Part shown: piece after piece, positions 47,456-59,400 of the stretch | Position numbering within the stretch: the stretch's first letter is position 1 | How the letters are laid out: each line of letters begins with the position of its first letter | Assembly (NCBI RefSeq): GCF_000182925.2 | Contig: NC_026502.1 | Coordinates: 620,001-684,000 of the forward strand | Direction of reading: 5' to 3' | Length of the DNA: 64,000 nt | DNA from: Neurospora crassa OR74A | Lineage: Eukaryota > Ascomycota > Sordariomycetes > Sordariales > Sordariaceae | Translations under genes and position numbers: made by a program | Notes under the pieces: generated by a model | What the model was told of the DNA's origin: nothing | Seen by the model: the letters and a program-made list of their open reading frames with translations, nothing else | Database searches by the model: none

Positions 47456-47497
<42 letters not shown>
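47456..47497. repeat. (CA)n dinucleotide microsatellite
   Basis: About twenty CA units. A (TG)n tract lies 300 bp upstream (47145-47164), so the two can pair as an inverted repeat of alternating purine-pyrimidine, Z-DNA-prone sequence. Non-coding. Confidence 0.9.
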
Positions 47498-47499
<2 letters not shown>

Positions 47500-49147
47500 G
47501 CAATAATAGGTTGGTAGGTAGGTAGATTTCATGTAGATTCGTTCGTTCGCGTGAGTGTCATTATCTTTGAATGAGACAAACAGATCGGGAACGTGCATTC
47601 TCGAGGTCGCCCTTCACACCTTCTCCTTCTCCGTCCCCGTCCCCGTCGCCCAAGCCTTTGCCACAGTCAACAAGGTGCATTTTCTTTTTTCTTTTTTTCC
47701 CTTTTTCTTTGCTTTCGTATATCGAACGTAGGACAAGCTTATCCGGATGTGCTCAAGTGCGGCTGAAAATATTCACAGCGGGCAAAAAGTCCATGTTGAT
47801 TGTTGTGAGAGAGAAATCTCAAATATTCCATTTGCTGTGGTATGATGTATAGACCAAGCTTGTTCTTTCGCTAATCTATATAACTACTTTAATTATCCAT
47901 CCTCCGACTGTTTCTTTATACATGAGTGAGATCCGATATAAGGGGTGCAGGGAGGGGATTAACTAAACAAAAGACGAGAGGGGGTATCTTGTATAACCTG
48001 GATCCAGCCAAGCGAACACTGACTGCCCTTTTCATGGCTGGAGATACCAAGGGAAACTGATGCCCCAAAATGTGTATCCTCCAAAATAATGCCAGATGGT
48101 GTACAGTGGTGATGTGACGATGATGATGGTGTGATGTGACATGAAAAGGAAATAGGGGCCATGATGCGCTGTGCGGGTGATGATGGCTGTCTCCGCGAGG
48201 AGATCCATCCCGATGTGGTAGTACATCCCATAACAAGGTGGGAAAATACAAGAAAATACAGAAAGTCTAGATGCAATGAAAAGCAGTTTTCCCCAGCCAC
48301 CCAAGTCTTTTTCCCAATCCAACCCAGGACAAAAGAGAAAAGAAAAACCAAAATGCTGTAGTGTCGGCCGCCCATCATTCATGGTTGGCATGCCCATCCC
48401 TGAGCCCATGCTCAAGTGCCGTTCCCGCTGTGGCGATTCGGCAAATTATGAGATCGGATCGTGTTCCGGCTGGGTTTGGGAGGGCGTGATCAAGTTGGTG
48501 GTCGAATGTGTTCGGGAGAGAAGCTGGTAGGTTGCGCGCTGCTTCTTTCCGTCGCGATCCGCGCAAAACAGGTTTGGTGTGAAAAATGACAAGTGACCAC
48601 CCCAAGAGCGACTCGAGTATTGCTCCATTAAAGCCCAACAAAAAGAAAAATGCAACCAAGCCCCTCTCTATGTGTAAACGCCGTGCACCAGGTGTAAAAA
48701 GCAAAACTCAATGTGAAAAGGTAGAGTCAGCCGCCCGGAATGAACCACCCGCTTGTTGTTGTCTTGTTGTCCTCCATATTATTAAAAGGCGTACTCCGAA
48801 TAAGAATTAATCGCCCGAGAATGAGATCGCAGAGGTTGTTGACTAAAATGTGGTAGAGGTCGATAAAAGAGGGCGGGGCGAGATTAAAACCGATTATAGT
48901 ATAGTAGTCGAAAAGAGAAGTCGCAAAAACGAAGAGGTGCATGGTCCTGCTGGTTCAAGATCGCCGCCATGTTTTGGTTGTTGATTGTCGTCCCAATGTC
49001 GATTCAGGAATGAGAACATGGCCAAAATGTCGAGCGCCGCTGTTTCGCTGCATTCCGCACGGTATCTTGTCGTGACAATGATCCGCGCTGCAGTGAATCA
49101 AGGGATGAACAGGCACGCATCAGGTCCCGATAATGATCGAGAGCCCT

Positions 49148-49252
49148 TTACCTCCGGCTGGGCTTGGGCGGCTGTGGGGGCTTGGGGACACCGGTGGTAT
49201 CGTAGGCGCCACGGCCGAAGTTGAAGACAGACTGAGACTCCCTGGTGATCAT
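49148..49252 (-). CDS. Micro-ORF gene (34 residues) behind a spliced leader
   Basis: Not a recognised family. ATG at 49252-49250 (context aaaATGA) opens MITRESQSVFNFGRGAYDTT plus a Pro/Lys-rich tail (KPPQPPKPSRR) ending in TAA at 49150-49148. Support comes from the apparent leader. A CA-rich, ATG-free stretch (about 49500 down to 49368) is followed by a 75-nt GT..AG intron (49367-49293: GTGAGT donor, AGCTAAC branch, GTGCTACAG acceptor), then 40 nt of exon. The ATG is the first AUG in that inferred transcript. The frame also stays open upstream through the leader but has no earlier ATG. An alternative is that CGGAG/GTAAAG at the end of the ORF is another donor (possible acceptor CACTGCAG near 49092), which would replace the stop and give a protein of about 78 residues. 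It could also be the coding tip of a longer non-coding RNA. Confidence 0.4.
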   Translation of the reverse strand: MITRESQSVFNFGRGAYDTTGVPKPPQPPKPSRR

Positions 49253-49292
49253 TTTGGCGGTTCTGAAGGTTGTATTAAAAACGTCGCAAGAG

Positions 49293-49367
49293 CTGTAGCA
49301 CCGTGAAGACACCTTGGTTAGCTATGTGTCCGACCCGGCATCCGGAGTGCTGCGCGTTATGACTCAC
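49293..49367 (-). other. Predicted 75-nt intron in 5' leader of the micro-ORF transcript
   Basis: Minus-strand GTGAGTCATAACG donor, AGCTAACC branch site about 25 nt before the acceptor, and GTGCTACAG acceptor: a textbook Neurospora-type intron in non-coding leader sequence. It is flanked upstream by ACAACAACAACCATCAAC-type leader sequence. Confidence 0.5.
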
Positions 49368-50794
49368 AATTGAGACGCCAAAGTGTAATCGGCGAGAATT
49401 AGGATTCGATAAAGTGTCGTCAACAAGTGCGTAAGCTTTGTGTTTTTGTTGTGTTGATGGTTGTTGTTGTTGTGGTGGTGGTGGTGGTGGTGGTGTTGTT
49501 CGGTATGCTTCCCGTTTCGGAAGTCTTTCGTGATATTCGAAATAGGAAAGGAACTCTTTGGAGCTGGCAGTCGTGCAGTAGTGTGGATCTCAAGTAGACA
49601 AGTAAGGCAGTATTAAACCTGTTGTTTATTCACAACACAGGAGAAAAATTAGGATCCGAAGATGGTTGAGAAGCTGTGATGGGGATTCCAAGAAAAGAGG
49701 TCTGAACGGGGAAGGGGATCTCTCGGTCTTATAACATGAGGATTACTGGAACTGGAACGAGGCAATGTCAAAATGGAAGTCAAGGGGGTGACCACCTTAT
49801 TTTCCCTACCTTGTCGTTGGCATCAATTGTCTCTTGGACCACACCCCGGTTCCCAGTCCGTCCCAATCCCAAAGACAACCACACCAGACACGACAGGGCA
49901 GCCGGGGGACCCAGCCAAAGGAGCCCGGTACCTTGTCTTTGCGTGCAAGCTCCGTTTTACGAGACGAGCTGGACAACGCCTGGAGGTACGTGTAGCTCAT
50001 CTGTACCCATGTACCTCTGTCGTTTGGGGCCAGCTTGGACGGACCCATCTCCTTTTGCCGGGAGATTTCCATTTTCAGGCCCATTTCAGGACCCAGCGGA
50101 TGGCCTCGGTGGATTTCAGCGGGCCGGGGTGCTCCCTGTTCTATCCACCAGTTCTCCCACACGTCTCGAAAAACGGAGGAACGGAGCTTGCGTGGGCGCG
50201 GCAGGTTGCTGGCGTTGTCGCAGTGGTCAGAGAAGTAGCTGGTACGAGTGAGCAAGAAAACGGAATGATGAGGTGAGCAGATTGGCACACTCTGGCACTG
50301 TGCCCCTCCAGAACGGTATCACGGTACTCGAGGCACCCTCAGCACGGACGCCCGAGAGATCCAGCGACACAGCGAGCGAGCCAGTCCTCCGGGCGAGAAG
50401 AGCCACGATGTTGTTATTGTCCAAGGTCGACTGCCTGCCTATCCTGCCGTGGCTGCCATCCACCCGTTGCGGAATCGCCTGCCGGTGCCATGTGAGGCCA
50501 GCCAGTGTCTGTCTGGGCTGTCAAGCAAGTGTCAAAATGTCAGACTCAGAGTGTGCCCTTGGAGCCCTGGCAGCTTGGGGCCTTCCTAAAACTGATTTGA
50601 TGGCCTCAGACGTGCGTACGGAGGGTGCCATTCCAGATAGACATTGGGCAATCAGATTGCTGCTGGCTGGCTGGCAAAGACTTGGAGAGTGTTTTCTTGA
50701 TTGCGTACGCAGTGCAGCGCAGGCGTGCAGTGCAGCTCAGCGGTCTGACTGATGACGGTCAGTGAGCCAGCCCACCCGACGCTTTGCACACTTC

Positions 50795-50821
50795 TTTTTT
50801 TTTTTTTTTTTTTTTTTTTTT
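50795..50821. repeat. 27-nt poly(T) tract
   Basis: Uninterrupted T run in the right-hand gene-poor region, with no mobile-element sequence beside it. Confidence 0.9.
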
Positions 50822-53800
50822 CTTCCTGTCTTTGAATGTTACATTTGCCATGGGATCCGGCCTTACGTCTTGTCATGTCTGTCTTGTCCTTTCCTGTGGT
50901 GGTGAGGCTGGTGCTGATGCTGTTCGTTGGGTCTCTGAGATATTGTGGATTGGCAGGCACCTACCACAAGCGGGAACGACCGCAGAAAACAGGGGTCGTC
51001 GCACTTGGTGATTGACGTCGGCGACGTTCGACGAGATGCCCAGACATCACAACCACCACCACCACAGGAAATTCCCCGTCGTGTCGTCGGAAAAGCAATG
51101 GTTTATTCGAAAGTATTGCGCCGCAAATAGATAAATGGGGTTTGTTCCTGCGTAATCGTGACGCAAAGGTGCGCCAGTGCCAGTTTGGCGTGTGGTCCGG
51201 TCCTTCATTCGTTCGGTGAGGCGTAGGTTGCTTTTTTGTTTGTTTCGGGATGAAGGGTCCCAGGACCCGTCGTGATGTAAAACAGAAGAAAAAGGAAGAA
51301 GTGGAAGGCCAGCAAGGAGGAGGGGCAGAGGTACGGACAATGAGAGGTTACAGCCCGCATTGCCGGCCTACCTACAACCACGGGCATCCGAACCCGATGC
51401 AGTGGGCGATGAACGAACGGTGCCGTGAACGCCCACTTGTTTTCCGGATGTTTCATCCTTCCCTTCGGATTGGCCATGAGGCTGCAAAATGAAGGCCGCG
51501 AACAAACAACAAAAGTGAACACACACTTGGCAGCCGCACTTGCAAAATTATCGCTGAAATCGAGTCGGTTTGATGCCACGGCACTGCAGCCTCGTCATCA
51601 CTGCGTCGAGACTGAGAGGAGGCAGGAGCACTGGGTCGTTCATGGCCGTCACTTTGCTTGCCCTGCATTCGGGCCCGGGACGGAAGGGACACACGGCCGG
51701 CAACTGAAGCACATCCACCCTTCCCTTTTGCGCCTTCCGCTTCACAACACAAACTGAATGGACTTGGTCGCAAAGGAGGAAGGAAGCCACAATCAAGTAG
51801 TAATTTCGAGCTGAAGGCAGCAACAATCAAACGAACAAAGGTCAGGTCCGTGTTCCTTCCAGTCTTGTACCGTGGTACGGGAAATCTCTTCACATTAGGT
51901 GGTAGTTTCTCCAGTTCTTGGGCGGGAATCACAAGAACTTGAAGCTGAGGGCTTCCATTTCCACAATTCAAGTGCAATGACACCTCACCACGCTCCCTCG
52001 CTCGATCTAGGAACCGGACCATGCATCTTCAACATGTACCATGGCCCATCATGAAATATTCACGACCCTGAAAATCGGCTGCTCCATCAAATGACGACCC
52101 TTCTCGTCGTGTCAAATGGTGACATTCGATCGGCCCTCGATCGGCCCTCTCCCGTCTCTTAGGTTGTCTCTCGTCTTCCATCCGTCATCCACTCTTCCGT
52201 TACAGACTTCGGCCTCTTCGGAGACACTCCAGTCTCTCTGCACCACCACCTTATTCCCGCAGCCTACGTCCAGTCCGTGTGTGCTTGACAAGACCAGACA
52301 GGACAGGACATAACAAGACTACCTTGGACTCTGCAGTAGGGCTGCAGCCTTTTTGGAGCCTCCTTGTTTCTCACTCCTCTTTACAGCTCCAGCTTTTCTC
52401 CGGATCGGCCTCGATGGAGAAGGAGGGGGCAGACTGTCCGGGAATACGGAGAACCATAAAGTCCATATCAGGGACGGTCCGAAACGCAAGTTGCTCCTCT
52501 GAGCGCCTTCTGACAGGCCCAGCCTCCAGTTTCATCTTTTTTGCAGTCCTCTCTCCGTCTTGACGTTGGCCGGCTCCCAATCCGGATTCGATGAACACAA
52601 CACCCATGAAGGATTTTCTGAGGGCTTTATCAGAATCTGCACTGGCAGTCCCGTCTTTAACGCTACGATAAGCCACACGCCACACCCACCACACCCACCA
52701 CACATCCACCACACCGCGCCCACAAGACAAGCAGATACATATGTACAAATGGCAAACTTACAAACGCCCATGCGCAGCTCACCGGATGACAGGAACAAAA
52801 GATCATCTCGATTTGTCCGGCCTCTCTACGTGCCGGATCTATATGTCCTACAATGGGAACAAGACAGCCCGACAGGACCGGCGCTGACTGATGATGGGTG
52901 ATATGGCTGCGCCTTCTTCCACAATCCGACACGCTCATCCCGCCGCCACAGCCATTTTCACCACCGCCATTGACGACAGGACCCATTCATTGACGACAGG
53001 ACCGACTCAAGTTATCCTCTTCCAAAACGGTTGTCATGATTGGAGAGAAAAGCATTCCACCCCTGGAACCTCGACAAACTTTTTTTTCTCCGGTTTTCAA
53101 TTGAGCCAACCCCGAGTTCGCATCATCAGCATGTGCAGAGGAGTGCGGCATGCCGCTGCACTCTTGACGCAGAGTTTACACACACTCTCTCAGGGCATTG
53201 GACAGTGGCATCGTGTCTGCCATTACAGGCCACAAGGTACCCCCGAGATAGGTACCCAAAAAACATGTTACGATGGCTGGGGGTTTCCGGGTGCGGTGCC
53301 CTTGGTTCCCTTCGGCTCGCACCGCACACTCAGCAGCTTCTCAGCAAGAAAAACAAAGGTCTGCATTTTTCGTCATTTTTTTTGAGGTCATCTTCTCACA
53401 TTCACCCACATTCACGAGCGGCGAACATGTTTCGTTGGTGGACATGCAAGTTGCAGTGCATCTTGCAAGTGTCGGTTTCAGACTTGCCTGGACCCGCCGT
53501 TAGTGCTAGCCCGTACCCCGTACTAACCACGAACTACCCGTAGACTACGGCCTAGCCTGGGGAGCTACTGCGGCCTAGTCTTGTCTAGCTGCTACGGGGG
53601 TGGACACTGGTACGATACGGCGGCGTTGCAGTTCGACAACATCATCACCAGTCTGCCAATTGCCTTATCTGGACATCCGAGTCCCACAGCTTGGCCCATT
53701 CCCGCCCGTTGAGTTTCTCCATGGCCGGCGGCCACATGCCCAGCCCGGAATCCGTCCCTGCCATCTCGTCGCACTTCGTCGCATCTCGGAACCAGAGGAG

Positions 53801-55813
53801 CGTGGGCAGCAACGCCGGGCCATTGGGGAATCCAAGAAGCTCTGCGGACGACCAGGAGCCCCCCCGGACTCTGCATACGCGGCGTCCTTCCTAGGGCAGG
53901 TGAGAGACAAGGGTTGGGTGGACGCCAGACCACTTAGTATACCAGACTGGCAAGTACCGGGGATGTTGCTGGTGCGCCGGCCTTCCTCTCTTCGGTGATG
54001 GTTCGGTGCTTGTTGGGCTTCGTGGCACTGCATCAGATATCCAGCTAATAATAGGCCCACTCTGCGATAGCGAGGTGAAGCTGCTGGTCGCCCTTGGTGT
54101 TGGCTAACTCTGGTCCACGTTTTCCCCTCGTCCACACGACCACGGTATGTAGCCAGACCAGACCCTGATGACCTCTTCTGCACTTGGCTCAGATCGGTCT
54201 TCTCTCCGTCTGCATTGCCGTCCGTCCAGTGGCCACGGCCTCGCACTCTTGGACACCCGCAGTCCACTACCGTGGTGGCCTGTAGACACTTAGGCCCGCC
54301 CACCTATGGACAGCATCTCCAAAGCGTCCCCATCGGCATCCAGCCTCCTCCTTCTCATTCGGCCGTAGGCGGAACGTTTGGTCAAGGCCAGCGAGTCAGC
54401 GAGTCTCTCCGGTTCCGCCCTGGATAGCCTCCAGTCCACAAAACAACCACGCCCAGCGAGCTATCGAAATTCCATCGATATCCATAGAGATGGGTCAGAG
54501 TTGCCCGAGACAGGCTACAGAGTTCTCGCTCTGGGAGTAGATCATCACAACCAGAATCCACCGCAAAATGGCTCGCGAACATGAGCCTCTTGGCCAAGAA
54601 CCAAGCTTGTTGCCGGTTGCAGCTTCGCGACCCCGGACGTGGCGGACTTTCTGCAGTCCTGGGGTCGTAACCTGAAGATAGTCAGGCTGCTATGACGCTG
54701 TCGACACCCTGTAAACGGCAGATCTGGACTTGAACCACTGCGAAAGTGCTCCAGGTCGTGGTGTGCCTGCATCGTAAAACGAGAGTCGCTCCTCAGAAAC
54801 GGCCGTCCGATGTTCTGATAGGCACGCCGAGCGTAGCTGCCCCGGCCCCGGATCGTGCCGGCCAATCTGCGCGAGTTTCGCTCTGCACTATGCTCCGAGT
54901 TTCGCTCGCCCCAGCCACCGCGCCTTCGTACCGTTCGTCAGAGGTCCGGAACGGTTACCCGGGTAAAAATCTCGTTCACCAGAGGCTGTCACTTGATGAC
55001 TCAGCCCTGGTTTCATAGGTGGGCATGCTGTGAGCTGTCAGTCCCAAGTTGCTGCAGGCCAAAGGAAAGGTCGGCAATAGTAGTGTTCGGGGCCAAGGTG
55101 GGAGAAAACTGAACCTTCACCTACCACAGTGTGTCAGTCCCCAGAACCGAATCAAAAACATAAACAACACGCTTCTGGATTGTTTATAATGCCTCTGCGT
55201 GGTTGAAGCATGATGCCAGCGCGGTCCGGACAGAAGGCATATATTGAAAACATCTGTTAGTGTGAATGTGCTGGTTAACAGCAGGGCACATGAAAGCGAT
55301 CTCAGGGTCGTTGGGCCACTTTGTGAGGCCACACTGTGCCACCCAGCTGCCCGGATTGTATCCGAAGCGTTGCTGCCGGTATCATGTGGCAGCCGCTCCG
55401 TTTTCAGGATTAAGGCCAAGGCATTCTTCACACGTCTGGAGGTATGTTGTTACAATTAACCTTCACTGGCGCGTCGATTCACACTATATCACCACCCGGA
55501 CAGTCGCAGCGGGTACTACGTAGTCATATTGATGAAGCTCTTCGAAACGCAGGGACACTGATAAATCCATCTTGTTAAGCACTTGAATATGACAAGAAGC
55601 CAAGGATCGTCGCTAATCTGATCTCTTGAGCAGACTAAACACAAAGTGACGATGGTGCTAATACGGTTTCAGCATGGCAGCGATGCGGCGATCTGTGCAA
55701 ACAAGGGCTGCTGGACCACACATTCAGCAGTGCTAAGCCGTCAGAGCACAAAAGAGGAATGGCCTCGATCTGCAACCAGTTCACCGTCCCCACCGTGACC
55801 AGTAATTGCTCGG

Positions 55814-56458
55814 TCAACATAGCAAAACGCACATTGAAACCAGCCAGTCTGCCGCTTCCAAGCGGTGCTGCCCAACAGCCGACGAGACGAGCTGGATGCA
55901 ATGCGACGCAGTTACTCGCAAGGTGAGAGACAACGAACCAGTCGCCGTCAAGATGGCAAAAACAAAGCCCACAGGCTCTAGCTGGCGACGCGAAGCTATC
56001 GCGACTTGGTCTGCCACAAAACTTGCAGGACTGTACATACAGTAGCGCCCAGCCAACAACGCGGTCGTTGCAGGGTCCAGGGTCTTCAAGCATTTTCCCG
56101 CATGATAGGCAACGGAATCCGGAGACGGTACCCCCATAAGACCTTGTTGCAGGAACAACACGGCCTGCGTAGAAAGCGCGGTTTGCGCGTTTGTCTTCAA
56201 GACAATAAGCCAAGAGCTGAAAGACGACCTGTTGGATGAAAACTCTGCCAGTCGTTGTTCTTGCACGTCCTCATGGTTGGACGGATCAATGAAACCGCAG
56301 TAAAACTTGGATGCCGTACGACAGCGGAACATACCTAACGAGGAACACCTGCTCGGGTAGCTGACAATATCACAGCTCTCGCCTAACACCGTACCTCCTC
56401 CTCGTGACGAACTTTCGGTGCGCATGCAAACGAGTTTGTTCCGAAGACACAGGCCCAT
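55814..56458 (-). CDS. Doubtful orphan ORF, 214 residues
   Basis: Longest ATG-initiated frame in the right-hand third: ATG at 56458-56456, TGA at 55816-55814. The product is rich in Ser, Leu, Cys and Ala. It has two mildly hydrophobic stretches (TALSTQAVLFLQQGL near 100; VGFVFAILTATGSLSLTLRV near 175) but no domain I recognise. Codon choice shows no strong C-ending preference of the kind seen in the confident genes nearby, which argues against it. A second minus-strand frame (55635-56213) overlaps it. It could be a lineage-specific gene, one exon of a spliced gene, or chance. Confidence 0.2.
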   Translation of the reverse strand: MGLCLRNKLVCMRTESSSRGGGTVLGESCDIVSYPSRCSSLGMFRCRTASKFYCGFIDPSNHEDVQEQRLAEFSSNRSSFSSWLIVLKTNAQTALSTQAVLFLQQGLMGVPSPDSVAYHAGKCLKTLDPATTALLAGRYCMYSPASFVADQVAIASRRQLEPVGFVFAILTATGSLSLTLRVTASHCIQLVSSAVGQHRLEAADWLVSMCVLLC

Positions 56459-59400
56459 CTACCCCAGGTTTCCGAGACAGCAACCCAAAGCACAGAATGT
56501 AACATGGTGGACAATTGCTACGGGTCTTCGCCTTTCAGGTTAATATACCCACGCCCGACATGCCGCGTTGCGGGAACTGACAGCCACACGACAACCCGAC
56601 CGAGCGGGGTGCCCTCTCGGGGTTATCTAGCTAAGTACGTATGGGATATGCACTGAGTACGAATCATTGCCTGTCTGGAATCTGACCTGAAGCTCGCGGT
56701 GTCTCGGAAGAGGCTGGATGCCAATGGTGGACTTGTTACCACTCAGCCCTGGGTATGTATCGTGGACTCTCTTTATCTTACTTCCATTTTGGTAGCTGCG
56801 TACTAATGATTACGCACAGATCCACGTCCGCTCTTGCGCAGCAGGAGATGACGGACATGCAGTAAGCCTCGTGCTTAAGCAGGCAGCGGCAGTTCACTTG
56901 CCTCCCGCGTTGGACTCAGTACTGTAATCTACCTACGGTACCGGTACTTTGCCGACCATGAGCTACAGTATACCTTGTCGAATAGCATTGCATCTAGCCC
57001 GGGTGCTGCAGTCGAATACTTCCAGAAGTCCATGTTTCGTGGTATTGGGTTGCCTTACCAGCACGTGGATCCAAATAAGCGCCCTCCGATGACATACACT
57101 ATCCTGGCTGCGCAGGTATTCCAGGAAGTTGGATGGGTGGATGGAAAAGGCCCGAGTACTATTTTCCACGACCACGCCGCCTGAGCTTCCTACAGCCCAC
57201 CGAATGGGACTGTCCGCCCGCCCGCCCGACATGCGTCGCGGGTAACACGGGGATGATCAAAGTCACTTTGGCTGGCCACAACGACGCTGCGCCAAGTGCA
57301 ATAACGGAGCGACGGAGCATACAGCGCAATTCCACGGTTCCCTACGGCTACAACCTGAGACATTGGAGCGGACACAGGCAAGGCTACCAGCACTTGTCAA
57401 GTTCAGCAAGGGTGGGGGAACACAATTGTGTTGCCAGTTCGTCGTATCCTAAGCAATCCATTTTCTTTGATTTAGGGCGATATGGCTATCAGACCTGGAA
57501 ATAGGTGCTGTTGTGTGATGCAATACACTTTCGGGGGTTGCAAGGTCCCGGGTGTTGTGCGTCGTGGGACCTCTGTTAATCCCCACGCTTTTGCCCGAGG
57601 TTCCCTCGAAGTTATCGAACATGTGGAACTGACATCATGCAGGGCCGCGCTTCAGCAACAGTTTCGAGGGCGACTTCAGAAGAGATGTGCTTTGGAGGGA
57701 GGGAGCCATCCTGTTTCCAGCCCCCCACTGCATCATCGTGGGCTTTGCTGTGATGCGCTACTTACTGACCATGACCATTCACGGCACTGACGGAACAACA
57801 TCGTCGCTGAATGAAGTCCTTGGACATATGGATTGGAGGGGGCCAAAACACGAAAGGAGTACCCCCAAGATTACTACTTACTTGACTTTGTAGCTACATC
57901 ACTGCTGCATTTGGTTGCAGATACCGACGAAACGGCACAAAAACTGCATGGTCCTTCTCACCATACCCCTCCCTCGATCTCAACGCCTATTCGCCGGGAC
58001 GCCATGGGGGTTTTTTTTCCTGCCAGAAATAGCCCCGCAAAAAGAAACCTAACCCAGAATCACACATCCGCACGTTCTCATCAACGCAAATTGCCAATCT
58101 ATCGTACACCTTATATTCCGAGCGTTCATCAGCATAGTTACCTTTTTCAAAGGTCAGATGGGTTTGCGGTTAGGGACGACCCGACGGAGAAACGGAAGTC
58201 TAGGCAGACAATGCGGCGGCAAAATGATACACAAGTGGAAAGGCGACGGCGGCACCACGCATCGGTCTTCAGGATTACATACATTCAGAAGGCCGAAGCG
58301 ATAACCCGGGGAACGGATCCGGTCCACCTATCCTTAGTGTTGCATACCGTGTATGCTGAGCCTCATCATACCTGACTACTGCGATGCTGCACCTGGAGAT
58401 CCGTTTGAACCGGGCAGTTTTTCTGTTGCGAAATAGAACCGGACAATACGGAGTGCCGTCGTTGTGGCAGCCTAGGTAAGTAATGTTTTGGCCCCCCCGT
58501 GCTGAGACTGCTGAGTTGAACGGAAAGGCTGAGAAGTTGTGAGACATTGCAAACACAGAACGGTGGCTAGTCTTGTACTGTGTACTTGGTTCTGTCCCCT
58601 CTGAGACGGTCATCCGTAAACGTCTCAGATCCCACCGTCCCGCGACTTGTACCTGGCCTGGCTGAGCTCAGCCACGGGGAGAGGCCAACCAAGGTACCGA
58701 TATACAATAGAAAAGGTACCAGCCCTCCGTTATGGTTCAACCTGGGAACCAGGTCTTGGTACCTTGCAGCGGTAACAAAAAGGGAACAGGCCGTGCTACG
58801 AAACGGCAAGCTCGCATGCACACACGCACGCCCCCGGGGCACCGAGTGAGCGGAACGAAAGTGCCTTTTCTACACCTTGCAAGGGTTGTAAATGTGTTCC
58901 TGCATTAGCGTTCCCTCAACCCTCCTCGTCGTGAACATGGGTAAAGTTTGGTACCCGACAAAGCACAATGACGAGCAGATCGCCGGCCGCTCACACTACA
59001 CAGCACACACTCCGTTTTCACTCAATCAATGTCGGGCCCGGCACGCTGACTGAGCCCCGTTAGCCTAGCTGGCTGGAAGCCCTTGGAGTAGCCCTTGGAT
59101 CAGGTTTCGCTTGCTCTCCTGAAACACGCACGAAGGGGGCAAATTGTGATGGCGACGGCTTGATTGATTGCTACAGCGGAAAGCGTTTTGTTTTCTTGCT
59201 TGGTCGTCGAAAAACTTGGCCTTCACTGTTGCCCTTTCTCATCAATTAATCACCATGCAGACTGGATCACACGTGGATGAGTCACAGACCATTATTACCC
59301 AAACACCCAACGCGATGGGTTCAGGGCCGCGACGGCTCAGGCCAGTCAAAGGCTTAGTCGGTCGCTTCACTTTTCGTTTGGAGTATTTCTTTCATGCTAT

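Larger units (their letters stand above)
35473..49147. other. Gene-poor interval (about 13.7 kb) dominated by simple-sequence DNA
   Basis: No recognisable protein. Open frames are short, lack an ATG, or are created by repeats. Contents seen: clusters of TACCTA/TAGGTA with GGTACC (35998-36085, 37130-37175, 38500-38520, 38743-38760, 38885-38945, 46690-46805); (CCGGA)n (about 36733-36756); poly(T) 37254-37278; runs of C or G (38343-38357, 38534-38548, 39047-39056, 41824-41838); ATGCC pentamers (39114-39133, 40844-40880, 45794-45806); (CTGT)n 41155-41183; a GAGTGCTTGC tandem (about 41741-41766); (ATG)n 43536-43577; (CAG)n 45531-45553; (CAAT)n (about 46604-46626); (TG)n 47145-47164; (CA)n 47456-47497. 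The last kilobase below 49147 may be the 3' part of the micro-ORF transcript. Confidence 0.5.

Noticed and set aside
51453-52022. 189-residue minus-strand ORF with true ATG
   Set aside because: The first 70 residues look mildly protein-like, but the rest is low-quality Ser/Cys/Arg sequence and no domain is recognisable. Kept out for lack of support.
57833-58375. 180-residue plus-strand ORF
   Set aside because: It opens without an ATG (TTG), and its composition is typical of random frame.
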